From JAPPHA01 sp964291635 (lineage in GTDB: Bacteria > Pseudomonadota > Alphaproteobacteria > Rhodobacterales > Rhodobacteraceae), in assembly GCA_964291635.2 (NCBI GenBank), contig OZ219893.1:62001-126000 (forward strand): DNA of 64,000 nucleotides, in the 5' to 3' direction. Shown piece after piece: positions 19,967 through 29,782 of this stretch (within the stretch, counting starts at the first letter, position 1; every line of letters starts with the position of its first letter). Both the position numbers and the translations under genes were made by a program. The notes under the pieces are model-generated. The model saw only the letters and a program-made list of their open reading frames with translations. It was not told where the DNA came from and searched no databases.

Positions 19967-20407
19967 TCAGAAGATTCCGATCTCGGCCAGCGTACGTTCA
20001 AGTTCGGGAGGCAGTTCGTCGCCGCTGTTCAGACCGAGGTCAGCCGGGCTGTCGCCAGGCGAAAGATAGCGCCAGCCCTGGAAGGGTCGGCGGGGGAATC
20101 TGATTGTTCGCACCAGAACCGGGTCCATGACGATGCGGCAGCGCCGGATCGCGTCGCTGCCGATGCAGGATTCAAGGTCGAGAATGGTTTGCCGGACCTG
20201 AATTTCTCCCCTGATCACCCAGTACAGCGATCCTCCGGACAGCACCTCCGCCTTCCGCCTCGGGAACATCCTGGTGACATGCGAAGGCAGATACGACTCT
20301 CCCCGGGCCCGGGCTTCCGCAGCTCGACGATTTTGCCACATGGCGAGTTCGTCGACGCTGGAAACGCCGACACACAACTTCACGAGATTGACGAACTGAG
20401 TGGTCAC
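19967..20407 (-). CDS. DUF1489 family protein
   Basis: Conserved alphaproteobacterial protein of unknown function, about 146 residues. Recognisable by FVNLVKLCVGVSSVDELA, HVTRMFPRRKAEVLSGGSLY, VIRGEIQVRQTILDLE, CRIVMDPVLVRT and RRPFQGWRYLSPGDSPADLG. GTG at 20407 is preferred because the family begins close to VNLVKL; another GTG lies 9 bases upstream. Convergent with hisG, 21 bases between stops. Confidence 0.85.
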   Translation of the reverse strand: MTTQFVNLVKLCVGVSSVDELAMWQNRRAAEARARGESYLPSHVTRMFPRRKAEVLSGGSLYWVIRGEIQVRQTILDLESCIGSDAIRRCRIVMDPVLVRTIRFPRRPFQGWRYLSPGDSPADLGLNSGDELPPELERTLAEIGIF

Positions 20408-20795
20408 AAGAGTCACGCAATTCCGGATTCCGGAAATAATTTCGGCCGAAGCGTGGCAAAAGGCAACTCCGGCGGGCGGAAGGAGGCCCGTCGGTGGCTT
20501 TGCATCGTCCGCGTCATTCGGGTTCCCTGAACTGGAGTGACGCGCCTGGCCAGGCAGAACGCGAATCCTGCCATGGTAAACGCAGAGTGGCGCCTGTGTG
20601 CGGCACGATACGCCCCGACTGGTCGCCGTGACGGCCGCCGGTCGATGCTGGCGAAAAATTCGCTTGCCAGATCGACTTGACCGGTTGTTCGCGATCCGCA
20701 TACTCGGATGACGGACAGCCCGCAAGGACGAAGCTCAGGCGGCTCGTTATCTCCAGTTGAACTGCCGTTCCGATTCGGTCGGCAAAAAAACGTCA
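20408..20795. other. Intergenic stretch without a recognised gene
   Basis: Nearly 400 bases between the start of the DUF1489 gene and the promoter of the ribonucleotide reductase gene. Open frames here are short and lack recognisable motifs. No tRNA or riboswitch-like element was seen. Confidence 0.5.
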
Positions 20796-20826
20796 TTGAC
20801 ATGTAGCCAAATGATCGCCATATAAT
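20796..20826 (+). promoter_or_regulatory. Sigma70-like promoter of the ribonucleotide reductase gene
   Basis: TTGACA at 20796-20801 and TATAAT at 20821-20826, both perfect consensus hexamers with a 19-base spacer (18 if ATATAA is used). The start codon is at 20857 with ACAGGA upstream. Confidence 0.6.
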
Positions 20827-20856
20827 GTTCTCCTTTTGTTCCCTACAGGATTCTCC

Positions 20857-23160
20857 ATGAACGAATTCAACGCGCCAATTGCCGAACAGATCTGGGACAT
20901 GAAATACCGGTTGAAGGATGCGTCCGGTGTCCCGCTCGATGGAACCGTCGAGGACAGTTGGCGGCGGGTCGCCCGGGCGCTGGCGGCAGGCGAAGCCGAT
21001 CCGGTTCGACGGGAACGCGAGTTCTACAATGCGCTCGATGGATTCCGCTTCCTGCCTGCGGGGCGCATCCTCGCGGGCGCCGGTACCGGGCGTTCGGTCA
21101 CCCTGTTCAACTGCTTCGTCATGGGAACCGTTCCCGACAGCATGGACGGGATCTTCGCCATGCTGAAGGAAGCCGCCATCACCATGCAACAGGGCGGCGG
21201 GATCGGATACGATTTCTCGACGATTCGACCGAAAGGTGCCCCGGTCGTCGGCGTTGCGGCCGATGCTTCGGGACCGCTCTCGTTCATGGATGTCTGGGAT
21301 TCGATGTGCCGGACCATCATGTCGGCCGGGTCGCGGCGGGGCGCAATGATGGCGACGATGCGCTGCGACCACCCGGACATCGAGGATTTCATTGCCGCCA
21401 AGTCGGATCCCGCACGGTTGAGGATGTTCAACCTGTCGGTTCTTGCCACCGATCCGTTCATGGACGCGGTGAAGGCCGATCGCGGCTGGGACCTCGTGTT
21501 CGCCGACAAGGTCTGGAAGACGGTTCGCGCCCGTGATCTGTGGAACCGGATCATGGAGTCGACCTTCGAGTATGCCGAACCCGGCGTGATCTTCATCGAC
21601 CGGATCAACGAACGCAACAACCTGAACTACTGTGAGACGATATCGGCTACGAACCCGTGCGGGGAGCAACCCTTGCCGCCTTACGGCGCCTGCCTCCTGG
21701 GCTCGATCAACCTGGCCCGCCTTGTTCATGATCCGTTCGGGCCGAATGCCGGAATCGACACGAATGAACTCGACCGCCTGGTCGCGACTGCAGTACGCAT
21801 GATGGACAACGTGATTGACGTGTCCCGGTTCCCGCTCGACGCGCAGCGGCGGGAGGCACATGCCAAGCGACGAATTGGTCTGGGCGTGACCGGTCTTGCC
21901 GACGCGCTGCTGATGACCGGAGAGCGCTACGGGAGCACCGAGGCCGCGCGGGTCACCGAAGACTGGATGCGCCGGATCGCCCATTCATCCTATCTGGCCT
22001 CCACCGGGTTGGCCGTGGAAAAGGGTGCGTTCCCGCTGTTCGACCGCGACGCTTTCCTGGCGGGCCGAACCATGCAGACGATGAACGAAGAGGTCAGGGA
22101 GGCGGTTTCGGCCAACGGCATCCGCAACGCCCTTCTGACATCGATCGCGCCGACGGGGACGATTTCACTGTATGCGGGCAATGTTTCCTCGGGAATCGAA
22201 CCTGTGTTTGCGTTTTCGTACAACCGCAAGGTGCTGCAGCCGGACGGCTCGCAAGTCGAGGAAGAGGTTGTCGACTACGCGGTCCGGCTCTGGCGCGACA
22301 TGTTCGGCGACCGGCCTCTGCCCGGGCATTTCGTCGATGCCCAGTCGTTGAGTCCGGAAGACCATGTCCGCATGCAGGCGGCGGCCCAGAAGTGGGTCGA
22401 CAGTTCGATTTCCAAGACGATCAACTGTCCCGGCGATATTGCATTCGAGGATTTCCGGGCCGTGTACATGTCCGCCTGGGACCAGGGGTGCAAGGGATGC
22501 ACGACCTATCGCCCGAACGAGGTCACGGGCTCGGTACTGAGCGTCGCGGCAACCGAAGAGGCGACTCCGGAAGCCGACCAGGGCGCAGAGGTGATCTACA
22601 TCGCCAAGCCACTGGACCGGCCGGAGGCGCTGGAGGGCCGCACATACAAGATAAAGTGGCCCGAAAGCGAGCATGCAATCTACATTACGGTCAATGACAC
22701 GCTGCAAAACGGGGTTCGCCGACCGTTCGAGGTGTTCATCAATTCGAAGAACATGGAACACTATGCCTGGACGCTGGCGCTCACACGGATGATTTCCGCG
22801 GTGTTCCGCCGGGGAGGGGACGTGCGGTTCGTGGCCGAAGAATTGAAGGCCGTGTTTGACCCGAGAGGGGGCGCCTGGATGGAAGGCCGATACGTCCCGT
22901 CGATTCTGGCCGCGATCGGCGGTGTCATCGAGCGCCACCTGGCCGAGACCAGCTTTGTTGCTGATCCCGCATTGCAAACCGCGACCGAGGAAGGCGCCCA
23001 GGCCGCCGGCCGCGGTGACGCCGAAACCCGTCCGGCCGACGTCGTTTCGCTGAATCGGAAAATGCCCCGGTCGTCGTGTGCCAATTGCGGTGGTTTTGAC
23101 GTGAGGATGATCGAAGGTTGCGTCAATTGCCTGAATTGCGGACACTCGAAATGCGGGTGA
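20857..23160 (+). CDS. Class II (adenosylcobalamin-dependent) ribonucleotide reductase
   Basis: Makes deoxyribonucleotides using a cobalamin-derived thiyl radical, so it works with or without oxygen. 767 residues from the ATG at 20857 (MNEFNAPIAEQIWDMKY). Catalytic segments: VTLFNCFVMGTVPDSMDGIF, QQGGGIGYDFSTIRPKG, ATNPCGEQPLPPYGACLLGS, TSIAPTGTISLYAGNVSSG and GCKGCTTYRPN. The extreme C-terminus SCANCGGF...GCVNCLNCGHSKCG is a cysteine-rich zinc-ribbon-like tail found in this subtype. There is no small-subunit gene next to it, as expected for class II. Confidence 0.93.
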   Translation: MNEFNAPIAEQIWDMKYRLKDASGVPLDGTVEDSWRRVARALAAGEADPVRREREFYNALDGFRFLPAGRILAGAGTGRSVTLFNCFVMGTVPDSMDGIFAMLKEAAITMQQGGGIGYDFSTIRPKGAPVVGVAADASGPLSFMDVWDSMCRTIMSAGSRRGAMMATMRCDHPDIEDFIAAKSDPARLRMFNLSVLATDPFMDAVKADRGWDLVFADKVWKTVRARDLWNRIMESTFEYAEPGVIFIDRINERNNLNYCETISATNPCGEQPLPPYGACLLGSINLARLVHDPFGPNAGIDTNELDRLVATAVRMMDNVIDVSRFPLDAQRREAHAKRRIGLGVTGLADALLMTGERYGSTEAARVTEDWMRRIAHSSYLASTGLAVEKGAFPLFDRDAFLAGRTMQTMNEEVREAVSANGIRNALLTSIAPTGTISLYAGNVSSGIEPVFAFSYNRKVLQPDGSQVEEEVVDYAVRLWRDMFGDRPLPGHFVDAQSLSPEDHVRMQAAAQKWVDSSISKTINCPGDIAFEDFRAVYMSAWDQGCKGCTTYRPNEVTGSVLSVAATEEATPEADQGAEVIYIAKPLDRPEALEGRTYKIKWPESEHAIYITVNDTLQNGVRRPFEVFINSKNMEHYAWTLALTRMISAVFRRGGDVRFVAEELKAVFDPRGGAWMEGRYVPSILAAIGGVIERHLAETSFVADPALQTATEEGAQAAGRGDAETRPADVVSLNRKMPRSSCANCGGFDVRMIEGCVNCLNCGHSKCG

Positions 23161-23195
23161 ACTGGCGGCCGGAATGTCGAAATTCCGTTGCAACG

Positions 23196-25233
23196 CTAAC
23201 CGATCGATGTTTCGACCACGACTCTGTCGCGTTTCTGTTCTTTCCCGTTGTCGCCGTAGAGTACGTCGCGCGCAACACCGTAGCCTGAGAAAACGGCGGA
23301 TTGAATCGTTCTGGGAACCAGGCAGTCACCGACCAGGCGCAATCGCCCTGATCCTGATATTGCCTGGCCAACGCCTTTTACCCCGACGGGAAGCCTTGCA
23401 CCGACGAATACGAAATTCCGTTGGCCGATTTCCATCGTCTCGCCGGTGAAATCGTCGACGAACGCCGGTCCGTTCCTGAGCGATGTGCTCACCCGGATCG
23501 AAATTCCCAGTTCGCGGAACCATTCGATGATGCGGGATTGTTCGAGCGTGTATTCGGTCCATGTCGCGACGGCTGGCAGTGGCGTTGCGTACATCACCGA
23601 CTGCCCGAATGCGCGGAGATGTTCGGCGATCGCGCTGGCCATGCAAAAAATGATCGTCGTCGTAAACGACCGTGGCCCAATGCGGCAATTGCGGCCCGCG
23701 ACCCGACATGATGTCGCCGGGGGTAAAGACGGGTACATCGCCGAATTCAATGGAATCGAAATTCGTGGAGCCCACGCCGTCGGCACGCCATTCGGAACCG
23801 GCCGCAAGGACGACCGTATCGCTTTCGAATTCGGCGATGTCCTGTGCGTCCATGGTACTGTCGAGGTAGAGCCCGCATCGCGCGCTCTGCATGACCGGCC
23901 CAAGACGATAGTCCATCACGCGCTTCCAGCTCCCGAGACCGGGGAGACGGCATTCCAGCGCCACGCGTCCTCCGGGTTCCCTGGCCGAATCCGCGATGGT
24001 CACGGTGTCACCTGCCATGAGTAGCAACCGTGCACATTCAAGTCCGGCAGGTCCGGCCCCGGCGATCAGGTGTGACCGCCGTTTCGGTTCAGCGGGCAGC
24101 GCTTCGGGATGCCAGTTTCTGCGCCATTCTTCGGAGATCGTCGGGGTCTGGGTGCACCGAACCGGCAGGCCGTAGGCATCAATGCTGACGCAGATGTTGC
24201 AGCCAATGCATTCGCGGATGTCGTCAACCTGTCCCTGGCGGATCTTGGCAGGCAGGAAAGGATCGGCGATGGATGGACGGGCACCCCCGATGAGGTCCAG
24301 CTTGCCGTTCCTGATCAAGGACACCATGAGGTCAGGAGAGGTGAAGCGCCCGACGCCGACACAGGTCTCGAGGTCACCGATTTCACGAAGTCGGTGAACG
24401 GGAGCTGAAAACCTTCTTCGGCAAACCTGGCGGTCGCACTGTCGTTCGGCCATCCGGAAATGTTGGTCCCAAAGGTCCGGGAGTTCGGCCAATGACTCAA
24501 CGACGTCCTGGCCTTCACTGTCGTTGGCAAGCGCGGACAAGGAACGGGGCTTCGCGACGGAAAAACGCAACGCGACCGCGCCTTTCCCGGACACGACGTC
24601 GAGCGTGTCTTCCAGCACTTCCTTCAGCAGGCGCACCCTGTTCGTCAGTGATCCGCCGTATTCGTCTGTACGCCGGTTCGCGGAAGCCGAAAGGAAGTGG
24701 CTGAGATCGACAGGCCGTGTGCCGCGTAGACGCAAATGATGTCATAGCCCGCCGTCAGCGCGCGTTGAGCCGCCCCCCTTGGGTCCGGCGAAACTCGCGG
24801 ATATCAGCCAAATCCATTGCCCGCGCCTGCCGGGGAACCTCGGGCCGCACGACGGGCAGATTGCTTGGCCCGGGAATGGTCAGGCCGGCTATCATGTTTC
24901 GCGACCGCATGCCGCCGTGGGCGATTTCGATAGCAGCAAGGCTGCCGTGCCTCTTGATGGCATCAACTGCGCCCGATGGCGGGGAATGTCGCTCTCGTCC
25001 CAGATCTTCTCCATCGGGTGGTTCCCCATGTCGGAGTCCGGGCTGACCTCCGTGGTCTCTACGGCTACGGTTCCCCAACCTCCTTCGGCTTTCATGGCGC
25101 GCAGGGCGATAGCGCCATTGGGCTGGTTCCAGCCGTGGCCTGTGGCGTGACGTACGGCAAAGAACCGGTTCGGAGCAGTAACGGGCCCGATTCGGACCGG
25201 TTCGAACAGGACCTCGAACTTGCCGGCGGTCAT
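23196..25233 (-). pseudogene. Decayed flavin oxidoreductase of the TMADH / N-methylproline demethylase type
   Basis: Old-yellow-enzyme barrel plus FAD/NAD domain, broken by several frameshifts. Start ATG at 25233 (MTAGKFEVLFEPVRIGPVTA, APNRFFAVRHATGHGW); after about residue 90 the frame moves to IKRHGSLAAIEIAHGGMRSR and AMDLADIREFRR; then AGYDIICVYAAHG, then LSHFLSASANRRTDEYGGSL, then FAEEGFQLPFTDFVKSVT, then FTSPDLMVSLIRNGKLDLIG with the 4Fe-4S cysteines RECIGCNICV, the FAD motif IAGAGPAGLECARLL and finally TWTEYTLEQSRIIEWF and LVGDCLVPRTIQSAV. At least five changes of frame, one at a six-G run near 24777. Start overlaps the UPF0261 stop as ATGA. Confidence 0.82.
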
Positions 25234-26477
25234 GAAACGCCCGTGCTGACGATCCCCGTCTCGACCCAGTCATCGAAGATGCCGAGTACGGTCTCGGCAA
25301 ACGCGGGATCGTTGATATGGGCGTCGATCTCGGTGAATTGCAGGGGCGCCTGGACAGCCTTTCGGGCCTCGTCGAGAAACGCCCTCAGTCCGTCCGGGTC
25401 ATGCGCAGGTTCGCCCGGCTTGTCCCATTCCTCGATCCCCCGCGACGGGAGAATGAAATGAACGGGTGCCCGCGATCCCTGCAGTCTCCGCGCGACTTCT
25501 CGCGCCGTTTCGCGCCTCTCTTCGTTGTTCAACGCAGACGACTTGATCAGTCGATTATGGGCGTGGAACGGCCTGTCATCGTACTGGGCAGGGATCTGCT
25601 GCCAGCCGGCAAAATCGATCAGGTCCAGGCATCCGGGTGCGACCAGCTGGGGAATTCCGGCCTGTCCGGCGTTGGTCATTCGGTCAGTGCCGGCATTGAC
25701 GACAGAGCCGGCGAGAAGGTTGCCGATTTCCGGAAGCGCGAAATCCATGACACAGGCGAAGCCCTTCTGCGCCGCAATCCGCTCGTAAGCCATCCCACCC
25801 ATCCCTGTCGCGTGAAAGATCGCCACTTCGAATCCGCGAGCCTCAAGTTCGGGTTTGAGTGTTTTCATGTACGAGAGGCAGGATGATCCGAGCGATGTCA
25901 TTCCTATGGTCGGCCGGTTACGGGCCGGTATCCTGACCGCCCGGGCGGCACCGAGAACAGCGCCCGCGGCCTGGCTGAGCGATGATTTGCAGAATGTGTT
26001 GAGCCCGTGGAGTCCGCCTGCCCACAGGATCATCTGGATGTCGGGAGACAGGCGATCCGCGGGAATCAGTGGAGAAAAGGCGACGGTCGAGACGACATAT
26101 TTCGGGGTTCCCAGCGGCAGGGCCTGGCATACGTCCAGCGCGAGGTCCGTGCCCATCGTGCCGCCCAGTATGATGGTACCATCAATCCGCCCGTTCGACT
26201 GGAGGTTGGCTGCCAGAAGCGAGGCGCCCCGGGCCATGATCTGCATGGCCTGGTTTTCATCGCCGGAAGCGGCGGCGGCTTCGATCGAACTTCCGGCAGC
26301 CTCGGCAACGTCGTGTTTGGAGACGTCGCACGCAGCGAGCGGCTCCCCGACTACGCTGACATCCATGGAGACAACACCGCCGCCCTGGCTGCTGATGCAA
26401 TTCGACAGGAACACGAGTTCGTCTGCCTTCGTATCAAAAGTCCCGACGACGAGGATTGTCTTGTTGCCCTTGATAAT
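25230..26477 (-). CDS. UPF0261 / Tm-1-like ATP-binding protein, apparent ATT start
   Basis: Member of UPF0261 (Tm-1-like ATP-binding domain); bacterial function not established. The family N-terminus TILVVGTFDTKADEL is encoded upstream of the first conventional start (GTG at 26414) and no ATG, GTG or TTG lies in frame before it. ATT at 26477-26475 sits five bases after AGGAGG and gives 415 residues with the full N-terminus. Later segments: GTIILGGTMGTDLALDV, LGTPKYVVSTVAFSPL, GMTSLGSSCLSYMKTL, FHATGMGGMAYERI, VNAGTDRMTNAGQAGIPQ and FILPSRGIEEWDKPG. Whether the ATT is functional or a mutated ATG cannot be decided from sequence; the next gene in the same direction is decayed. Confidence 0.8.
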   Translation of the reverse strand: MIKGNKTILVVGTFDTKADELVFLSNCISSQGGGVVSMDVSVVGEPLAACDVSKHDVAEAAGSSIEAAAASGDENQAMQIMARGASLLAANLQSNGRIDGTIILGGTMGTDLALDVCQALPLGTPKYVVSTVAFSPLIPADRLSPDIQMILWAGGLHGLNTFCKSSLSQAAGAVLGAARAVRIPARNRPTIGMTSLGSSCLSYMKTLKPELEARGFEVAIFHATGMGGMAYERIAAQKGFACVMDFALPEIGNLLAGSVVNAGTDRMTNAGQAGIPQLVAPGCLDLIDFAGWQQIPAQYDDRPFHAHNRLIKSSALNNEERRETAREVARRLQGSRAPVHFILPSRGIEEWDKPGEPAHDPDGLRAFLDEARKAVQAPLQFTEIDAHINDPAFAETVLGIFDDWVETGIVSTGVS

Positions 26478-26561
26478 GTCTTCCTCCTGCCCTGCATCAA
26501 GCCTGCGATGAACGCGCGTGACGGCACGACAGCGCGCGGCTCAAGACAATGAACTCTTCCG

Positions 26562-27410
26562 CTATCCCTTGACCGCGCCCGCGGTCATTCCGGCGATGAT
26601 CTGGCGCGCCGCGAAAAAGGTGAATATGAGCGGAGGGATCACGATCAATGTTCCCATCGCCATGATCCGTCCCCATTCCACGCCCGTGTCGGTTATGAAG
26701 CCCGCAGCTCCTACCGGAAGCGTCCGGGTCTTTCGCCCGGTCAACAGCAGGGCAAGGATGAACTCGTTCCACGCAATGCGAAACGTGAATATCCCCGCCA
26801 CGGCGTAGCCGGATTTCATCAGCGGCATCAGTACGCGGAAGAACACCTGCAGGGGCGTCGCCCCATCGATGATCGCGGCCTCCTCCAGTTCAACCGGAAT
26901 CTGCTTGTAGAAGCCGAAAAGAAGCCAGACGGCGAAAGGAAGGTTGAGTGCGACATAGAAGAACGTCAGTACGGCCAGGTCATTGTCGAGGCCGAAATTG
27001 ACCACCATCGCGAAGGCCGGAACCGCGAGAACCGCCGGAGGAACCATGCGAACGAGCAACGTCGAATTGGCAACGAGGACCCGCCCACGGAATTCCGTCC
27101 GCGCGAGCGCATAGGCGCAGAATCCTCCGAAGAGGAGCGTGAAAAAAGTCGAGATCGTTCCGACAATGATCGAATTCCACAGGTAGCGATCGAACTTGCC
27201 GCGAGTCATGATGTATTCGTAGTTGTCGAGCGTCGGCACAAAGAAGAACCACACCGGTTCCTTTTGCTGGACCAGAACATCATTCTTGAAACCGGTCGAA
27301 ATCATCACCCAGATTGGCATGAGCGTGATCAGGGCGAGAACGGCAAGGCAAAGGTAGTGAACGGCAACCGTGCGCCTGCCTCCGATTCTCCCTGTGACCA
27401 GCTCAGACAT
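26562..27410 (-). CDS. Carbohydrate ABC transporter permease (MalG/UgpE type)
   Basis: Inner-membrane subunit of a sugar importer, 282 residues. Several hydrophobic helices; the EAA loop is VELEEAAIIDGATPLQVFFR followed by VLMPLMKSG; C-terminal IIAGMTAGAVKG is typical of the family. ATG at 27410 (MSELVTGRIGG) overlaps the end of the partner permease by 8 bases. Confidence 0.9.
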   Translation of the reverse strand: MSELVTGRIGGRRTVAVHYLCLAVLALITLMPIWVMISTGFKNDVLVQQKEPVWFFFVPTLDNYEYIMTRGKFDRYLWNSIIVGTISTFFTLLFGGFCAYALARTEFRGRVLVANSTLLVRMVPPAVLAVPAFAMVVNFGLDNDLAVLTFFYVALNLPFAVWLLFGFYKQIPVELEEAAIIDGATPLQVFFRVLMPLMKSGYAVAGIFTFRIAWNEFILALLLTGRKTRTLPVGAAGFITDTGVEWGRIMAMGTLIVIPPLIFTFFAARQIIAGMTAGAVKG

Positions 27411-28332
27411 CCGATCGTTCCTTGAGCGGGTTCCCCATGACGAGGATGGCAAAACTCAATCCGAACACGATCAGGATCAACAGTACGGAAATGGCCGATG
27501 CATAACCCAGTTGCTGGGTGTCGAACGCACGGTTGTAGATGTGAAGGGAGAGCAACTCGGTCGCCCGGCCCGGCCCGCCTCCCGTCAGGATGTACATGAC
27601 CTCGAGCGCCCTGAACACGTCGATCAGCCGAAGCAGCAGGGCAATCAGCAGGATCGATCGAATCATTGGCAGTTTCACGAACAGGATGTGTTGCCACCAG
27701 TTCGCGCCGTCAATCTTGCTGGCTTCCAAGATTTCCGAAGGCAGGGCCTGCAGTCCGGCGATCACGATTATGAATATGAACGGCGTCCATTGCCAGATGT
27801 CCGTAAAGACGATCGCGAAGAACGCCAGTTCGGGGTCGCCCAGCCAGACTTGCGCTTCGATCCCGATTTTCCCGAGATAGTAATTGATCCACCCGATCCG
27901 CGCATCGAACAGGTAACGCCAGATCAGGCCGACCACGACCGGTGAAACCATCAAGGGTAGGATGAAAATGGTCCTGAAGACGGATGCTCCCCGGATCGGT
28001 TTTTCCAGCAGGAGAGCGAGCGTTATTCCCAGGACCATTTCGATCAGGATGGTCCAGAAACCGAACCTGAGCGTGACCCAGATCGACTCGTGGACATTGG
28101 CATCGTAGACCATGCGTATGAAATGCCGAAACCCGACATACGGGGCGTCCTCAAACGAGGTCCCGATCTTCCAGTCGAAGAAGCTGAGATAGAACGCCTG
28201 GAAGACAGGATAAACCAGCCCGCCGAGCATGATCGTAGCGGCGGGCAGAATGAAGAAATACGGCCCGAGTGTCTGCATGATCGGCATGCGCCGCGCTGGC
28301 GGTGCTCCCGTGTCCTGTACGAGGCCGGTCAT
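27403..28332 (-). CDS. Carbohydrate ABC transporter permease (MalF/UgpA type)
   Basis: Partner permease, 309 residues from the ATG at 28332 (a GTG one codon upstream is possible). N-terminal helix YFFILPAATIMLGGLVYPVF, then VTLRFGFWTILIEMVLGI, EAA loop LPSEILEASKIDGANWWQ, and LRLIDVFRALEVMYILTGG typical of UgpA-like proteins. Lies between the binding-protein gene and the second permease. Confidence 0.9.
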   Translation of the reverse strand: MTGLVQDTGAPPARRMPIMQTLGPYFFILPAATIMLGGLVYPVFQAFYLSFFDWKIGTSFEDAPYVGFRHFIRMVYDANVHESIWVTLRFGFWTILIEMVLGITLALLLEKPIRGASVFRTIFILPLMVSPVVVGLIWRYLFDARIGWINYYLGKIGIEAQVWLGDPELAFFAIVFTDIWQWTPFIFIIVIAGLQALPSEILEASKIDGANWWQHILFVKLPMIRSILLIALLLRLIDVFRALEVMYILTGGGPGRATELLSLHIYNRAFDTQQLGYASAISVLLILIVFGLSFAILVMGNPLKERSDV

Positions 28333-28406
28333 CACATCACGTGGCCAGGCAGTCAGTCGCGCCGTGTCCGGGACGAGGCATGCGCCTCGCCCCTGATGTC
28401 AGTCGA

Positions 28407-29753
28407 TCAGTTTTCGCGATAACGCGCCCAGGAATAATACCCTTCCCTTTCCATGATCGCGCGGGCCCTTTCGTTGGCCTCGTCCATGATCGGCTGGATA
28501 GGCTCATCGGTCGTGATGACCCGGGTCAGAGCCTGGCCGAGAACGTCGATGTTGAGCTCGTTCCATTCGGGAATGAGCGGACGCCAGTCCGGGTCGGCGC
28601 AGGGCAATTGTTCCGCGACGATCGGGTAGTCCTCAAAGGAGTTGGCGTTGTTCATCAAGGTCGAAATCCTGACCGGATCACCACCGAGTTCAACCATCCT
28701 CTGATCGCCGGCTTTGTTGGTCAGGTACTGAATCAGGAGGAATGCCGCTTCCTTGTTCCGGGAATTCGCCGGAATGCCCATCGCAAATCCGCCGGTTTCA
28801 GATCCACAACGTACGTCAATCGGATGAAGCGCATAGCCAACCTTGCCGTCGATGGTCGAGAGCTTCGGGTTTCGCGACATCGCGGCGATCTTGAGGGTGT
28901 CTAGATAAAGGGCCGCGTCGCCTTGCAGAAACGCCGCGGAGGCTTCTCCGAAGCCGAATGTCTCGATTCCCTTCGGCCCGGTTTTGACCGTGTGGCGCAT
29001 GAACTCGGCTGCCTTGACGGCTTCGGGTGAATTGATCACCGGGTTCCATTCGTCGTCGAAGATCTTGCCGCCCATGGGCGCCAGGTGCAGAAGCCATCCG
29101 GCTGTGACCTGGTGGCCGGTCTTTCCTCGAGACGTCAAGGCCGGGATGCCGGCGTCATGCAATTTGCTCATCAACTCGCGCAATTCGTCGTAGGTAGTGG
29201 GGATTTCGAGTCCCTGCTCTTCGAAGATGTCCTTTCGATAAGCGAGAATCGAGGTCTCGGCCCCGAACGGAAGGCCGTACAGCGCACCGGACTTGCCGGG
29301 CATGTACCCCTTCTTGCCGCCGACAACCCCGCCGTTCTGCAGGTAGGCGTCCGCGATGTCGTCGATGTCAAAGAGCGGATCGACCAGCGCACCATTGGTA
29401 AAGAACTGCGACAATGGCGTCAGCAGGCCCTTTGAAACATACTCGCCTTTCCACATGACGACCCAGGACACGATGTCGTACTCGCCCTCGTCCTTGGACA
29501 TTTCCAGCAACTGGCGATCGCGCAACTTGAGGTACTGGAGCGCATCCACTTCGACGTCGATCCCCGTTTCTTCGGTGAATTCCTCGAGAAGGGTTTCGGC
29601 CGCGTTGAAGTGGGCCAGTGCCGGCCAACTGACGACCAGCGTCGTGCCTTCGTACCTTTCGTACGGATTGGCGTTGGCCGCGACGGCCCATACCAAGGCG
29701 GCCAGAACGCAGACTCCCTTGACAAGGGATGCGACACTACGTTGAATTACCAT
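28407..29753 (-). CDS. Sugar ABC transporter substrate-binding protein (family 1)
   Basis: Periplasmic solute-binding protein, 448 residues. Signal peptide MVIQRSVASLVKGVCVLAAL ending AANA-NPYERY. Family 1 features: FNAAETLLEEFTEETGIDVE, YDIVSWVVMWKGEYVSKGLL, GALYGLPFGAETSILAYRKD, TSRGKTGHQVTAGWLLHLAP, EAAFLLIQYLTNKAGDQRMV. AGGAGA stands 8 bases before the ATG at 29753. Probably brings in the substrate of the neighbouring sugar-catabolic genes; the ligand cannot be told from sequence. Confidence 0.9.
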   Translation of the reverse strand: MVIQRSVASLVKGVCVLAALVWAVAANANPYERYEGTTLVVSWPALAHFNAAETLLEEFTEETGIDVEVDALQYLKLRDRQLLEMSKDEGEYDIVSWVVMWKGEYVSKGLLTPLSQFFTNGALVDPLFDIDDIADAYLQNGGVVGGKKGYMPGKSGALYGLPFGAETSILAYRKDIFEEQGLEIPTTYDELRELMSKLHDAGIPALTSRGKTGHQVTAGWLLHLAPMGGKIFDDEWNPVINSPEAVKAAEFMRHTVKTGPKGIETFGFGEASAAFLQGDAALYLDTLKIAAMSRNPKLSTIDGKVGYALHPIDVRCGSETGGFAMGIPANSRNKEAAFLLIQYLTNKAGDQRMVELGGDPVRISTLMNNANSFEDYPIVAEQLPCADPDWRPLIPEWNELNIDVLGQALTRVITTDEPIQPIMDEANERARAIMEREGYYSWARYREN

Positions 29754-29782
29754 GAATTTTTCTCCTTTCGTGGCAATTGGTT

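Noticed and set aside
20413..21984. 523-codon minus-strand frame over the ribonucleotide reductase
   Set aside because: Composition shadow of the class II reductase; no motifs.
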